NCBI RefSeq assembly: GCF_002286815.1 | Contig: NZ_MUNM01000063.1 | Location: 62,001 to 126,000 of the forward strand | DNA from: Pseudomonas sp. PICF141 | Lineage (GTDB): Bacteria > Pseudomonadota > Gammaproteobacteria > Pseudomonadales > Pseudomonadaceae | Direction of reading: 5' to 3' | DNA: 64,000 nucleotides | In this document: piece by piece, positions 8,652 to 18,268 of the stretch | Layout of the letters: every line of letters starts with the position of its first letter | Numbering within the stretch: position 1 is the stretch's first letter | Position numbers and translations under genes: made by a program | Notes under the pieces: model-generated | Seen by the model: only the letters and a program-made list of their open reading frames with translations | Told to the model about the DNA's origin: nothing | The model's database searches: none

Positions 8652-9920
8652 ATGTCTGATCTGAAAACTGCCGCTCTCGAATATCACGCCCATCCCCGTC
8701 CAGGGAAGCTGAGTGTCGAGCTCACCAAGGCCACCGCTACCGCCCGCGATCTGTCGCTGGCCTACAGCCCCGGCGTAGCCGAACCAGTACGCGAAATCGC
8801 CCGCGATCCTGAACTGGCCTACAAGTACACCGGCAAGGGCAACCTGGTTGCAGTCATTTCCGATGGCACCGCTATTCTCGGCCTGGGTAACCTTGGCCCA
8901 TTGGCTTCCAAGCCTGTCATGGAAGGTAAGGGCGTGCTGTTCAAGCGCTTCGCCGGCATTGACGTATTCGACATCGAAGTCGACTCCGAAAGCCCGCAAG
9001 CCTTCATCGACACCGTCAAGCGCATCTCCATTACCTTCGGTGGCATCAACCTGGAAGACATCAAGGCGCCTGAGTGCTTTGAGATCGAGCGCGCTCTGAT
9101 CGAGCAGTGCGACATTCCGGTATTCCACGATGACCAGCACGGCACCGCAATCGTTACTGCGGCCGGCATGATCAACGCCCTGGAAATCGCTGGCAAAACC
9201 CTGGCTGACGCCAAAATCGTCTGCCTGGGTGCCGGTGCTGCCGCCATCTCCTGCATGAAATTGCTGGTGAGCATGGGCGCCAACATCGAAAACATCTACA
9301 TGGTCGACCGTACCGGCGTGATCCACTCCGGCCGTGACGATCTGAACCAGTACAAGGCTGTGTTCGCTCACGCGACCGAGAAGCGCACCCTGGCTGACGC
9401 ACTGGAAGGTGCCGATGTGTTCGTTGGCTTGTCCGGCCCGAACCTGCTCAGTGCTGAAGGCCTGAAATCCATGGCGGCCAACCCGATCGTGTTCGCGTGC
9501 TCGAACCCGGATCCGGAAATCTCCCCGGAACTGGCTCACGCCACCCGTAACGACGTGATCATGGCCACCGGCCGTTCGGACTACCCGAACCAGGTCAACA
9601 ACGTACTGGGCTTCCCGTTCATCTTCCGTGGTGCCCTGGACGTTCGCGCCAAGCGCATCAACGAAGAAATGAAAGTGGCTGCCGCCAACGCCCTGCGTGA
9701 ACTGGCCAAGCTGCCAGTGCCTCAGGAAGTGTGCGACGCCTACGGCGGCATCAAACTGGAATTCGGTCGCGAGTACATCATTCCGAAACCAATGGATGCC
9801 CGTCTGATCACCCTGATCTCCGATGCCGTGGCCAAGGCTGCGATCGAGACCGGTGTGGCGACCCTGCCGTATCCGAAGAACTACCCGCTGAAAAGCGTGG
9901 ATGACGTGTTCAACGGATAA
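8652..9920 (+). CDS. maeB: Malic enzyme (short form)
   Basis: Oxidatively decarboxylates malate to pyruvate, supplying NADPH or NADH. The 422-aa protein has the malic domain (about residues 15-155; YSPGVAEPVREI and GLGNLGPLASKPVMEGK) and the NAD-binding domain (about 160-400; CLGAGAAAISCMKLL). It lacks the C-terminal phosphotransacetylase-like domain of the E. coli MaeB long form, giving the short type. ATG 8652 is chosen because it begins MSDLKTAALEYHAHPRPGKL, the conserved N-terminus. The 183-nt upstream gap shows no clear feature. Confidence 0.93.
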   Translation: MSDLKTAALEYHAHPRPGKLSVELTKATATARDLSLAYSPGVAEPVREIARDPELAYKYTGKGNLVAVISDGTAILGLGNLGPLASKPVMEGKGVLFKRFAGIDVFDIEVDSESPQAFIDTVKRISITFGGINLEDIKAPECFEIERALIEQCDIPVFHDDQHGTAIVTAAGMINALEIAGKTLADAKIVCLGAGAAAISCMKLLVSMGANIENIYMVDRTGVIHSGRDDLNQYKAVFAHATEKRTLADALEGADVFVGLSGPNLLSAEGLKSMAANPIVFACSNPDPEISPELAHATRNDVIMATGRSDYPNQVNNVLGFPFIFRGALDVRAKRINEEMKVAAANALRELAKLPVPQEVCDAYGGIKLEFGREYIIPKPMDARLITLISDAVAKAAIETGVATLPYPKNYPLKSVDDVFNG

Positions 9921-9933
9921 AAGCAGCCGCCCA

Positions 9934-9965
9934 TAAAAAAACCCAGCCAAGTGCTGGGTTTTTTT
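9934..9965. terminator. Bidirectional terminator between maeB and mrcA
   Basis: AAAAAAACCCAGC-caagt-GCTGGGTTTTTTT forms a hairpin with A and T tracts on both sides, between the convergent maeB and mrcA genes. Confidence 0.9.
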
Positions 9966-9969
9966 ATGG

Positions 9970-10062
9970 GGCTCAAGCGGCAAGCTACAAGCTGCAAGTT
10001 AAAAGCGAAGGGTGTTCTGCTTTTGCTTCTTCTTGTGGCTTGCAGCTTGAAGCTCGCAGCTG
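9970..10062. repeat. Degenerate AGCTTG/CAAGCT repeat cluster
   Basis: A run of imperfect copies of CAAGCTACAAGCTGCAAG on one side and CTTGCAGCTTGAAGCTCGC on the other forms a loose inverted repeat between the terminator and the mrcA stop. Same family as the tandem at 5-46. Confidence 0.7.
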
Positions 10063-10067
10063 CTCCT

Positions 10068-12515
10068 CTAGAACAAATCGATCGGCGCTGCCTCATCGGC
10101 TGGCAGCGGGCTGCCCGGCACAATGCCGTTGCTCAGCTCGTTAACCGACGGTGGTGTGTCTTCGGCCTTGAACAGCTCGAAATAGGCGCCTGGCGTGCTT
10201 GGGGTGGCCGCACGGCCGCTGATCGGGTCGACACGCAGGCTGAGAATGCCTTCGGGTTCCGCTTGGGTGTGGGGCGGTTTGTCTTTGAGGGCCGCCGCCA
10301 TGTAGTTCATCCAGATCGGCAAGGCAACGGTACCGCCGAACTCGCGCTTGCCCAGGCTTTCCGGCTGATCGAAGCCGGTCCAGACAGTGGTCACGTAATC
10401 GGCGTTGTAGCCGGAGAACCAGGCGTCCTTGGATTCGTTGGTGGTGCCGGTCTTGCCCGCTATGTCGCTGCGACCCAAGGCCAGCGCACGGCGACCGGTG
10501 CCGAGTTTGATCACATCCTCGAGCATGCTGTTGAGGATGTAAGTGGTGCGCCCATCGATGATGCGCTCGGCCACGGCCGGCGTTTGTGGCATGGGCTGGG
10601 TGCTCGGTGCTTCGCCTGGGGTAGCGTTGATCGTGAAGGTGTCAGAGGCCGGCATGGCAATGCCGTCGCTGGCTACGGTGCCTTTCGGAACACTCGGCGG
10701 GTTGGCAACGAATAGCGTGTCGCCGTTGCGGCTTTCGATCCGTTCGATGATGTATGGGGTGATCTTGTAGCCGCCATTGGCGAAGGTGGCCCAGCCGGTG
10801 GCGATTTCCATTGGCGTCAGGGTCGCTGTGCCCAGGGCCAGGGACAGGTTGCGCGGCAGGTCCTGTTTGTTGAAGCCGAACTTGCTGATGTAGTCGATGG
10901 TGCGGTCGACACCCAGCGCTTGCAGCAGGCGGATCGATACCAGGTTGCGCGACTTGTAGAGCGCTTCACGCATGCGGATCGGGCCGAGGAAGGTATTGGT
11001 GTCGTTCTTCGGGCGCCAGACTTTGTCCAGGTACTCGTCGACGAACACGATCGGTGCGTCGTTCACCAGGCTGGCGGCGGTATAGCCGTTGTCCAGGGCG
11101 GCGCTGTAAACGAACGGCTTGAAGCTCGAGCCCGGCTGACGCTTGGCCTGCATGGCGCGGTTGTAATTGCTCTGCTCGAAGGCGAAACCGCCGACCAGCG
11201 AACGAATGGCACCGTTCTGCGGGTCGAGGGAAACCAGCGCGCCTTGAGCCTGCGGAATCTGGCTGAATTTGAGCGAACCGTCTGGCTGACGCTGCACGCG
11301 AATCAGATCACCGACCTGCGCGACGTCCGATGGCTGCTTCGGATTGGCGCCCATGCTGTTGGTGTTCAGGAACGGACGAGCCCACTTCATGGTTTCCCAG
11401 GCGACGTGCTCTTCGCCGGTACCCGTGCGGGTCAATACCTGCACGCCGTTCTTGTCGACCTGGGTCACGATCGCCGGTTCCAGGCCGCTGATGATTCGCT
11501 GTTTGGTCAACTCCTGAGCCCAGGCCTCTCGGGTTTTACCCGGCAGGCGTGACTCGGGGCCGCGATAACCGTGTCGCTGGTCATAGGTCATCAAGCCTTC
11601 GTGAACCGCGGTATTGGCCATCTCCTGCAAATTGCTCGGCACCGTGGTGGTGACACGGAAACCTTCGGTGTACGCATCGCTGCCATAGCGGCCGACCATT
11701 TCGGCCCGGGCCATTTCGGCGACGTATGGCGCGTTCACTTCGGGAGTCGGTACATGGTAGCTGGCGTTCAGCGGCTCATTGATCGCAGTGATGTAGTCGG
11801 CTTCGGTGATTTTGCCGAGCTTGTACATGCGCCCCAGGATCCAGTCGCGACGCTCTTTGCTGCGGGTCGGGTTGGCCAGCGGGTTGAAGCGCGACGGAGC
11901 TTTTGGCAGGCCGGCGATCATCGCCATCTGCGCCAGGCTCACGTCACGAATCGACTTGCCGTAATAAACCTGCGCCGCTGCTTCGATGCCGTAGGCGCGG
12001 TTGCCCAGATAGATCTTGTTGACGTACAGCTCGAGAATCTCGTCCTTGGTCAACTGTCGTTCGATCTGCAGGGCCAGGAGGATTTCGGTGGTTTTGCGCG
12101 AGAAGCTGCGTTCGCTGGTCAGGAAAAAGTTCTTCGCTACCTGCATGGTGATGGTGCTGCCGCCGGACTGAATGTGTCCGCTCTTTACCAGTTGGGTGGC
12201 GGCACGCATCAGGCTGCTGGGGTCGACGCCATAGTGGTTGGCGAAATTGTCGTCTTCAGCACTTAGTAACGCATTAATGAAATTGGGGGGAATGTCGGCG
12301 AAACGGATTGGCGTACGGCGCATTTCGCCAAATTCTGCGATCAATTTGTTGTCGCTGCTGTACACCCGCAAAGGAATCTGCAACTGAATGCTTCTCAGCG
12401 CCTCCACAGATGGCAATCCAGGGCTAAGGTAAAGAAAAGCGCCGCTCAGACCCAGGAGCAGCCCGCAGAAAACGGCGACGATGGACCAACCGAAAAATTT
12501 CAGCAGACGAATCAA
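10068..12515 (-). CDS. mrcA: Penicillin-binding protein 1A
   Basis: Bifunctional peptidoglycan glycosyltransferase/transpeptidase of the inner membrane (ponA). The 815-aa protein has an N-terminal membrane anchor (about residues 8-30), a GT51 domain with EDDNFANHYGVDP and GGSTITMQVAKN, an OB-like insertion, and a transpeptidase domain with SxxK in PGSSFKP, SRN in KSRNLVS and KTGTT. The start appears to be TTG (MIRLLKFFGW). It is divergent from pilM, with 217 nt between them that must hold both promoters. Confidence 0.97.
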   Translation of the reverse strand: MIRLLKFFGWSIVAVFCGLLLGLSGAFLYLSPGLPSVEALRSIQLQIPLRVYSSDNKLIAEFGEMRRTPIRFADIPPNFINALLSAEDDNFANHYGVDPSSLMRAATQLVKSGHIQSGGSTITMQVAKNFFLTSERSFSRKTTEILLALQIERQLTKDEILELYVNKIYLGNRAYGIEAAAQVYYGKSIRDVSLAQMAMIAGLPKAPSRFNPLANPTRSKERRDWILGRMYKLGKITEADYITAINEPLNASYHVPTPEVNAPYVAEMARAEMVGRYGSDAYTEGFRVTTTVPSNLQEMANTAVHEGLMTYDQRHGYRGPESRLPGKTREAWAQELTKQRIISGLEPAIVTQVDKNGVQVLTRTGTGEEHVAWETMKWARPFLNTNSMGANPKQPSDVAQVGDLIRVQRQPDGSLKFSQIPQAQGALVSLDPQNGAIRSLVGGFAFEQSNYNRAMQAKRQPGSSFKPFVYSAALDNGYTAASLVNDAPIVFVDEYLDKVWRPKNDTNTFLGPIRMREALYKSRNLVSIRLLQALGVDRTIDYISKFGFNKQDLPRNLSLALGTATLTPMEIATGWATFANGGYKITPYIIERIESRNGDTLFVANPPSVPKGTVASDGIAMPASDTFTINATPGEAPSTQPMPQTPAVAERIIDGRTTYILNSMLEDVIKLGTGRRALALGRSDIAGKTGTTNESKDAWFSGYNADYVTTVWTGFDQPESLGKREFGGTVALPIWMNYMAAALKDKPPHTQAEPEGILSLRVDPISGRAATPSTPGAYFELFKAEDTPPSVNELSNGIVPGSPLPADEAAPIDLF

Positions 12516-12732
12516 GGCTTTTGGATATCCAGGGTAAAGAATGAATTAGGCATCAGGGGTTCAGGCTATACACAGAATGACCCGCGCTTGCAGTGAAAGC
12601 GGAAAAAACGCTCCGCATTATAAGCATTTTTCCGTCGGGAGGCGTCATTTGCGCTTCTGTCAAGACGGAGGGTATTGAACGCAATGGATATTACAGAGTC
12701 CGTAACTCACGGATAGTCATAGGGAATTGGTA

Positions 12733-13797
12733 GTGCTAGGACTCTTCAATAAAAAAGCCAATACGCTTCTGGGGATCGACATCAGCTCCACGTCGGTGAA
12801 GCTACTGGAGCTAAGTCGTCAAGGCGACCGGTATCGGGTCGAGGCCTATGCGGTCGAGCCGCTGCCTGCCAGCGCCGTGGTCGAGAAAAATATCGCCGAA
12901 CTCGAAGGGGTGGGGCAGGCGCTTGCGCGGGTGTTATCCAAGGCCAAGACCAGCCTCAGGAACGTGGCCGTCGCTGTGGCCGGTTCAGCGGTCATCACCA
13001 AGACCATCGAGATGGACGCCGGTCTTTCCGATGACGAGATGGAAAACCAGCTGAAGATCGAGGCCGATCAGTACATTCCTTATCCTCTGGATGAAGTGGC
13101 GATCGATTTCGAAGTGCAAGGCGCGTCGGCGCGCAACCCCGAGCGGGTCAATGTGCTGCTGGCGGCGTGTCGCAAGGAAAACGTCGAGGTGCGTGAGGCG
13201 GCCCTGGCTCTGGCCGGGCTGACCGCGCGCGTGGTCGACGTCGAAGCTTATGCCCTGGAGCGATCATTCGGCCTGCTGGCCACCCCGTTGGCCGCCTCTC
13301 AGGAGCGCCTCACCGTGGCGGTGGTCGATATCGGCGCCACCATGACCACCCTGAGCGTGTTGCACAACGGGCGGATCATCTACACCCGCGAACAATTGTT
13401 CGGCGGGCGTCAACTGACGGAAGAGATTCAGCGTCGTTATGGCTTGACGGTCGAACAGGCGGGGTTGGCGAAGAAGCAGGGTGGTTTGCCGGACGATTAC
13501 GTCAGCGAGGTCTTGCAGCCGTTTCGTGATGCGTTGGTGCAACAAGTGTCGCGTTCACTGCAGTTTTTCTTTGCCTCTGGCCAGTACAACTCGGTCGATC
13601 ATATCCTCCTGGCCGGCGGCACCGCCTCGGTCCCCGGGCTGGAGCGATTGATCGAGCAACGCCTGGGTACGCCGACCCAGGTCGCCAACCCTTTCTCCGA
13701 CATGACCCTGAGCAGCAAGGTCAACGCCGGTGCCCTGGCGAGCGATGCTCCGGCACTGATGATCGCTTGCGGGCTGGCCCTCAGGAGCTTCGACTGA
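12733..13797 (+). CDS. pilM: Type IV pilus assembly ATPase-like protein PilM
   Basis: Cytoplasmic actin-like protein that binds the PilN N-terminus and links the inner-membrane PilNO complex to the pilus motor. From GTG 12733 it is 354 aa and begins MLGLFNKKANTLLGIDISS, the canonical PilM start. AGGGAA lies 6 nt upstream. Actin-fold phosphate loops are visible (GIDISSTSVKLLEL; VVDIGATMTTLSV; LLAGGTASVPGLE). Its TGA overlaps the pilN ATG (TGATG), so the operon is translationally coupled. Confidence 0.97.
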   Translation: MLGLFNKKANTLLGIDISSTSVKLLELSRQGDRYRVEAYAVEPLPASAVVEKNIAELEGVGQALARVLSKAKTSLRNVAVAVAGSAVITKTIEMDAGLSDDEMENQLKIEADQYIPYPLDEVAIDFEVQGASARNPERVNVLLAACRKENVEVREAALALAGLTARVVDVEAYALERSFGLLATPLAASQERLTVAVVDIGATMTTLSVLHNGRIIYTREQLFGGRQLTEEIQRRYGLTVEQAGLAKKQGGLPDDYVSEVLQPFRDALVQQVSRSLQFFFASGQYNSVDHILLAGGTASVPGLERLIEQRLGTPTQVANPFSDMTLSSKVNAGALASDAPALMIACGLALRSFD

Positions 13798-14363
13798 TGG
13801 CGCGGATCAATCTTTTACCCTGGCGTGAAGAGTTGCGCGAAGGGCGGCGCAAACGCTTTTTACTGGCGTTGGTCAGTGTGCTGTTGGGCTCGGTGGCAGC
13901 GCTGCTGATTGCGGACCAGGTCATTAACAACGCCATTAACCGGCAAGTCGCCCGTAACGATTACATCGGCAAGCAGATTGCCGTGGTCGACGAGCGGATC
14001 AAGCAGATCAGCGATCTGAAGGCCCGCCGACAGCAACTCGTGGAGCGCATGCGCATTATTCAGGACTTGCAAGGCAACCGGCCGATCAGCGGGAGGATTT
14101 TCGATCAATTGGCGCGCACCTTGCCGGACGGGGTTTATTTCACCGAGGTGCAAATGGTCGGCAAAACCGTGTCCATCACCGGCGCGGCGGAATCCAACAA
14201 CCGGGTTTCGGATCTGATGCGCAATCTTGATGCCTCCGATTGGTTCGATGCGCCCAACCTCACGGAAGTCAAAGCGACCACCGCCGGTCAGCTGGATCAG
14301 GCCAATGTTTTTCAGTTGACCGTCCGTCAGACCCAGCCCGCGATTGTGGGGGGCGCCAAATGA
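13797..14363 (+). CDS. pilN: Type IV pilus assembly protein PilN
   Basis: Inner-membrane protein of the pilus alignment complex. From ATG 13797 it has 188 aa and begins MARINLLPWREELREGRRKRF. This holds the INLLPWR motif that inserts in the PilM groove, followed by one membrane helix (about residues 22-44) and a periplasmic coiled coil and ferredoxin-like domain. It overlaps both neighbours (TGATG with pilM, ATGA with pilO). Confidence 0.97.
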   Translation: MARINLLPWREELREGRRKRFLLALVSVLLGSVAALLIADQVINNAINRQVARNDYIGKQIAVVDERIKQISDLKARRQQLVERMRIIQDLQGNRPISGRIFDQLARTLPDGVYFTEVQMVGKTVSITGAAESNNRVSDLMRNLDASDWFDAPNLTEVKATTAGQLDQANVFQLTVRQTQPAIVGGAK

Positions 14364-14983
14364 AACCGTCCGAATGGTTCGAAGGGTTGCGCCAGATCGA
14401 CATCAACGATCTGGACACCAGCAACATGGGTTCCTGGCCACCGGCGATCAAGCTCCTGGCGAGTGTCCTGCTGATGGTCCTGATGCTAACCCTGGGCTAC
14501 AGCTTCTTGATCAGTGATCTGCAAAACCACCTGGAACTCAGGCGCGAGGAAGAATCGACGCTCAGGGAGCAATTCGCGACCAAAGCCCATATGGCGGCGA
14601 ACCTGGAGCTGTATACCCAGCAGATGAAGGAAATGGAGAACTCCTTCGGCATGCTTTTGCGGCAATTGCCCAGCGACACCGAAGTGCCCGGCCTGCTTGA
14701 GGACATCACCCGCACCGGCCTGGGCAGCGGCCTGGACTTCGAAGAAATCAAGCTGCTCCCGGAGGTTACCCAGCAGTTCTACATCGAGCTCCCTATTCAG
14801 ATCACCGTCACCGGCGCTTATCACGACCTGGCCACTTTTGTCAGCGGCGTGGCCGGGTTGCCACGGATCGTTACCCTGCATGACTTCGACCTGGTGCCGG
14901 CCAATCCCGATGGCGGTCCGAAGTTGCGCATGAGCATTCTTGCCAAGACCTATCGCTACAACGACAAGGGGTTGCAGAAATGA
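14360..14983 (+). CDS. pilO: Type IV pilus assembly protein PilO
   Basis: Inner-membrane partner of PilN. From ATG 14360 it has 207 aa, with a cytoplasmic N-terminal segment (MKPSEWFEGLRQIDINDLD), a membrane helix at about residues 30-50, a coiled coil (about 55-95), and a C-terminal ferredoxin-like domain (LPIQITVTGAYHDLATFVSG). It overlaps pilN and pilP by ATGA. Confidence 0.96.
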   Translation: MKPSEWFEGLRQIDINDLDTSNMGSWPPAIKLLASVLLMVLMLTLGYSFLISDLQNHLELRREEESTLREQFATKAHMAANLELYTQQMKEMENSFGMLLRQLPSDTEVPGLLEDITRTGLGSGLDFEEIKLLPEVTQQFYIELPIQITVTGAYHDLATFVSGVAGLPRIVTLHDFDLVPANPDGGPKLRMSILAKTYRYNDKGLQK

Positions 14984-15507
14984 GCCCGATTCGTTGCCTG
15001 TCGATGGTTATGTGCCTGCTCATCCTGGCCGGTTGTGGTGGCGACAACGATTTCAGCGATTTGGACGCCTACCTGAACGAAGTGCGTCTGCGTGCCCCCG
15101 GCAAAATCGAACCAACGCCGACATTCCGGTCTTACCCGACATTCACCTATAACGCTGCCAACCTGCGTAGCCCGTTCTCCCGACAGGTCAGAGTCGATCT
15201 GGCCGGTCAGAAGCACGGCTCGCGCAACGTCAAACCCGACCCCCACCGGGTCAAGCAGTACCTCGAAGGTTTCAACATCGAACAGTTTGAAATGGTCGGC
15301 ACGCTCTCCAATGCAACCGGCTTCTTTGCGCTGTTGCGCGGGGCGGGCGGCGTGCATCGGCTGAAAGTCGGCGATTACCTGGGGCGTAACGATGGGCGGA
15401 TCGTCGCCATCAGCGGTTCACAAGTCGACGTGGTCGAAATCGTTCCTGACGGCGAAGGTGCTTGGCTGGAACGGCCGCGGACCATCCCTTTGAAAGAGCA
15501 CTCATAG
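14980..15507 (+). CDS. pilP: Type IV pilus lipoprotein PilP
   Basis: Inner-membrane lipoprotein that bridges PilNO to the PilQ secretin. 175 aa with lipobox LAGC at residues 16-19, a disordered linker, and a C-terminal beta-sandwich (about 85-165; RLKVGDYLGRNDGRIV). It overlaps pilO by ATGA and is 13 nt upstream of pilQ. Confidence 0.96.
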   Translation: MSPIRCLSMVMCLLILAGCGGDNDFSDLDAYLNEVRLRAPGKIEPTPTFRSYPTFTYNAANLRSPFSRQVRVDLAGQKHGSRNVKPDPHRVKQYLEGFNIEQFEMVGTLSNATGFFALLRGAGGVHRLKVGDYLGRNDGRIVAISGSQVDVVEIVPDGEGAWLERPRTIPLKEHS

Positions 15508-15520
15508 TGGAACTCGAATA

Positions 15521-17596
15521 ATGAACAGGATTTTTTCAACCTTCGGTATTTCGCTATGGATAGCGATTCTGTCGCCGATGGTACTGGCGGCCAACCTCAA
15601 AGCGCTGGATGTCGCCGCGCTGCCCGGCGACCGTGTCGAGTTGAAGTTATCGTTCGATGGGCCGCCACCGCAGCCTCGCGGTTACACAACTGAGCAGCCT
15701 GCGCGGATTGCGCTGGACCTGCCCGGGGTCACCAGTCAGCTGGCGAACAAGAATCGGGATCTGGGTGGCGGTAATGCCCGCAGCGCCACGGTCGTGGAGG
15801 CCAAGGACCGTACGCGGCTGATCATCAACCTGACTCAAATGACGCCGTACAACACCCGCGTCGAAGGCAACAGTTTGTTCGTGATTGTCGGGCAAGGGGC
15901 TGGTGGCAAGGTGCCCAAGCCGACCGCCAGCGCACCGCGTGCAGCCGCTGCAACGCCAGCACCTGCCAGGGTTAATGCACCCGTGGGCAAAGCCATCCGG
16001 GGCGTGGATTTCCAGCGCGGCACCCAGGGTGAGGGCAACGTGGTCATCGATCTGTCGGATCCCTCCATCGCGCCGGACATCCAGGAGCGCGATGGCAAAA
16101 TCATCGTCGGTTTCACCAAGACCCAGCTGCCTGAACGGTTGCGCGTACGCCTCGACGTCAAGGATTTCGCCACACCGGTGCAGTTCGTCAACGCCAGCGC
16201 AACGGGCGATCGGGCCATCATCAGCATCGAGCCCAGCGGTGCTTTCGATTATTCGACCTATCAGACCGACAACAAACTGACCGTCAGCATCCGGCCGATG
16301 ACTGTCGATGATCTGCAAAAGCGCAACGCCGAACGCTTTGCCTACACAGGCGAAAAACTCTCGCTGAATTTTCAGGACATCGATGTGCGATCGGTGCTGC
16401 AACTGATCGCTGATTTCACCAACCTCAATCTGGTGGCCAGCGACACGGTACAGGGTGGCATCACGTTGCGTTTGCAGAATGTGCCATGGGATCAGGCGCT
16501 GGATCTGGTGCTGAAAACCAAAGGGCTGGATAAGCGCAAGATCGGTAACGTGCTGCTGGTGGCGCCGGCCGATGAAATCGCTGCCCGAGAACGTCAAGAG
16601 CTGGAGTCGCAGAAGCAGATCTCCGAACTGGCGCCTCTGCGTCGCGAGCTGTTGCAAGTCAACTACGCCAAAGCCGCCGAGATCGCCAAGCTGTTCCAGT
16701 CGGTGACCAGCACCGAGGCGAAAATCGACGAGCGAGGATCAATCACTGTCGATGAACGAACCAACAATATCATTGCTTACCAGACCCAGGATCGACTCGA
16801 CGAGCTGCGTCGCATCGTTGCGCAACTGGATATTCCGGTGCGTCAGGTGATGATCGAGGCCCGTATCGTCGAGGCCAATGTCGATTACGACAAAAGCCTT
16901 GGCGTGCGCTGGGGCGGTTCGGTGCGCAAAGGTAACTGGAACACCTCGGGGGTCAACGGCTCTTCGACCACAATCGGTACGCCGGGCAGCATCAGTACCA
17001 ACTCGCCGTTCGTCGATCTGGGGGCCTCTGCCAATACCTCGGGGATCGGTATCGCGTTCATTACCGACAATGTGCTGCTGGACCTTGAGCTTTCGGCCAT
17101 GGAGAAAACCGGCAACGGGGAAATCGTCTCGCAGCCCAAGGTGGTCACGTCCGACAAGGAAACCGCGAAAATCCTCAAGGGCACCGAGATTCCCTATCAG
17201 GAAGCCAGTTCCAGCGGCGCCACCTCGGTGTCATTCAAGGAGGCTTCGCTATCCCTGGAAGTGACCCCGCAGATCACGCCAGACAACCGCATCATCATGG
17301 AGGTCAAGGTCACCAAGGACGAACCGGATTACCTGAACAAAGTGCAGGATGTGCCGCCGATCAAGAAAAACGAGGTCAACGCCAAGGTGTTGGTTAACGA
17401 CGGCGAGACCATCGTCATCGGTGGGGTTTTCTCAAATACTCAGAGCAAGGTTGTAGATAAGGTGCCATTTCTCGGTGATGTGCCGTATCTTGGCCGCCTT
17501 TTCCGGCGTGACGTGGTATCGGAGAAAAAATCCGAGCTGCTGGTATTTCTCACTCCGCGTATCATGAACAATCAGGCGATTGCTGTGAGTCATTGA
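15521..17596 (+). CDS. pilQ: Type IV pilus secretin PilQ
   Basis: Outer-membrane secretin through which the pilus exits. 691 aa with a Sec signal peptide (cleavage after VLA, about residue 23), two AMIN domains that bind peptidoglycan (about 30-260), a secretin/TonB short N domain (SLNFQDIDVRSVLQLIADF), an N1-type domain, and the C-terminal secretin ring (from about 440; VSQPKVVTSDKETAKI, then DVPYLGRLFRR). It is the last gene of pilMNOPQ and is followed 4 nt later by aroK. Confidence 0.98.
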   Translation: MNRIFSTFGISLWIAILSPMVLAANLKALDVAALPGDRVELKLSFDGPPPQPRGYTTEQPARIALDLPGVTSQLANKNRDLGGGNARSATVVEAKDRTRLIINLTQMTPYNTRVEGNSLFVIVGQGAGGKVPKPTASAPRAAAATPAPARVNAPVGKAIRGVDFQRGTQGEGNVVIDLSDPSIAPDIQERDGKIIVGFTKTQLPERLRVRLDVKDFATPVQFVNASATGDRAIISIEPSGAFDYSTYQTDNKLTVSIRPMTVDDLQKRNAERFAYTGEKLSLNFQDIDVRSVLQLIADFTNLNLVASDTVQGGITLRLQNVPWDQALDLVLKTKGLDKRKIGNVLLVAPADEIAARERQELESQKQISELAPLRRELLQVNYAKAAEIAKLFQSVTSTEAKIDERGSITVDERTNNIIAYQTQDRLDELRRIVAQLDIPVRQVMIEARIVEANVDYDKSLGVRWGGSVRKGNWNTSGVNGSSTTIGTPGSISTNSPFVDLGASANTSGIGIAFITDNVLLDLELSAMEKTGNGEIVSQPKVVTSDKETAKILKGTEIPYQEASSSGATSVSFKEASLSLEVTPQITPDNRIIMEVKVTKDEPDYLNKVQDVPPIKKNEVNAKVLVNDGETIVIGGVFSNTQSKVVDKVPFLGDVPYLGRLFRRDVVSEKKSELLVFLTPRIMNNQAIAVSH

Positions 17597-17600
17597 TTCT

Positions 17601-18119
17601 GTGCGAAATTTGATTCTTGTTGGACCGATGGGGGCTGGAAAAAGCACCATCGGCCGGTTGCTGGCCAAAGAGCTGCGCCTGCCATTCAAAGATTCCGATA
17701 AGGAAATTGAATTGCGCACGGGCGCCAATATCCCGTGGATTTTCGATAAGGAAGGCGAACCGGGCTTTCGTGACCGCGAGCAGGCGATGATCGCCGAGCT
17801 GTGTGCGTGCGACGGTGTGGTATTGGCGACCGGAGGCGGTGCGGTGATGCGCGAAGCCAATCGCCGGGCGCTGCACGCCGGTGGTCGGGTGGTCTATCTG
17901 CATGCGTCGGTCGAGCAGCAGGTCGGCCGGACGGCTCGCGATCGCAATCGGCCACTGCTGCGCACCGCCGACCCGGCGAAAACCCTGCGGGACTTGCTGG
18001 CTATCCGTGATCCGCTGTACCGGGAGATCGCCGACCTGGTGGTTGAAACCGATGAGCGGCCACCGCGGATGGTGGTGCTCGACATCCTCGAACGCTTGCA
18101 GCAACTACCGCCCCGTTAA
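17601..18119 (+). CDS. aroK: Shikimate kinase
   Basis: Phosphorylates shikimate in chorismate synthesis. 172 aa with a GTG start; Walker A GPMGAGKST at residues 8-16; the shikimate-binding DSDKEIE and GFRDRE segments; and GGGAVM near residue 80. It follows pilQ by 4 nt, the conserved Pseudomonas linkage. Confidence 0.97.
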   Translation: MRNLILVGPMGAGKSTIGRLLAKELRLPFKDSDKEIELRTGANIPWIFDKEGEPGFRDREQAMIAELCACDGVVLATGGGAVMREANRRALHAGGRVVYLHASVEQQVGRTARDRNRPLLRTADPAKTLRDLLAIRDPLYREIADLVVETDERPPRMVVLDILERLQQLPPR

Positions 18120-18268
18120 TGCGCGGCGCGAAATGCGCTATTCTCGGCGTCCTGACGCAGCCGCTCCAGGTTGTGGCGGTTGGCTACCGAATGGCGTCAC
18201 ACCAGCAGACGCCATGGAATTCGTAAACTTTAGGCAGGACGCCTGATTCCATTTCACTGTGGGGACAC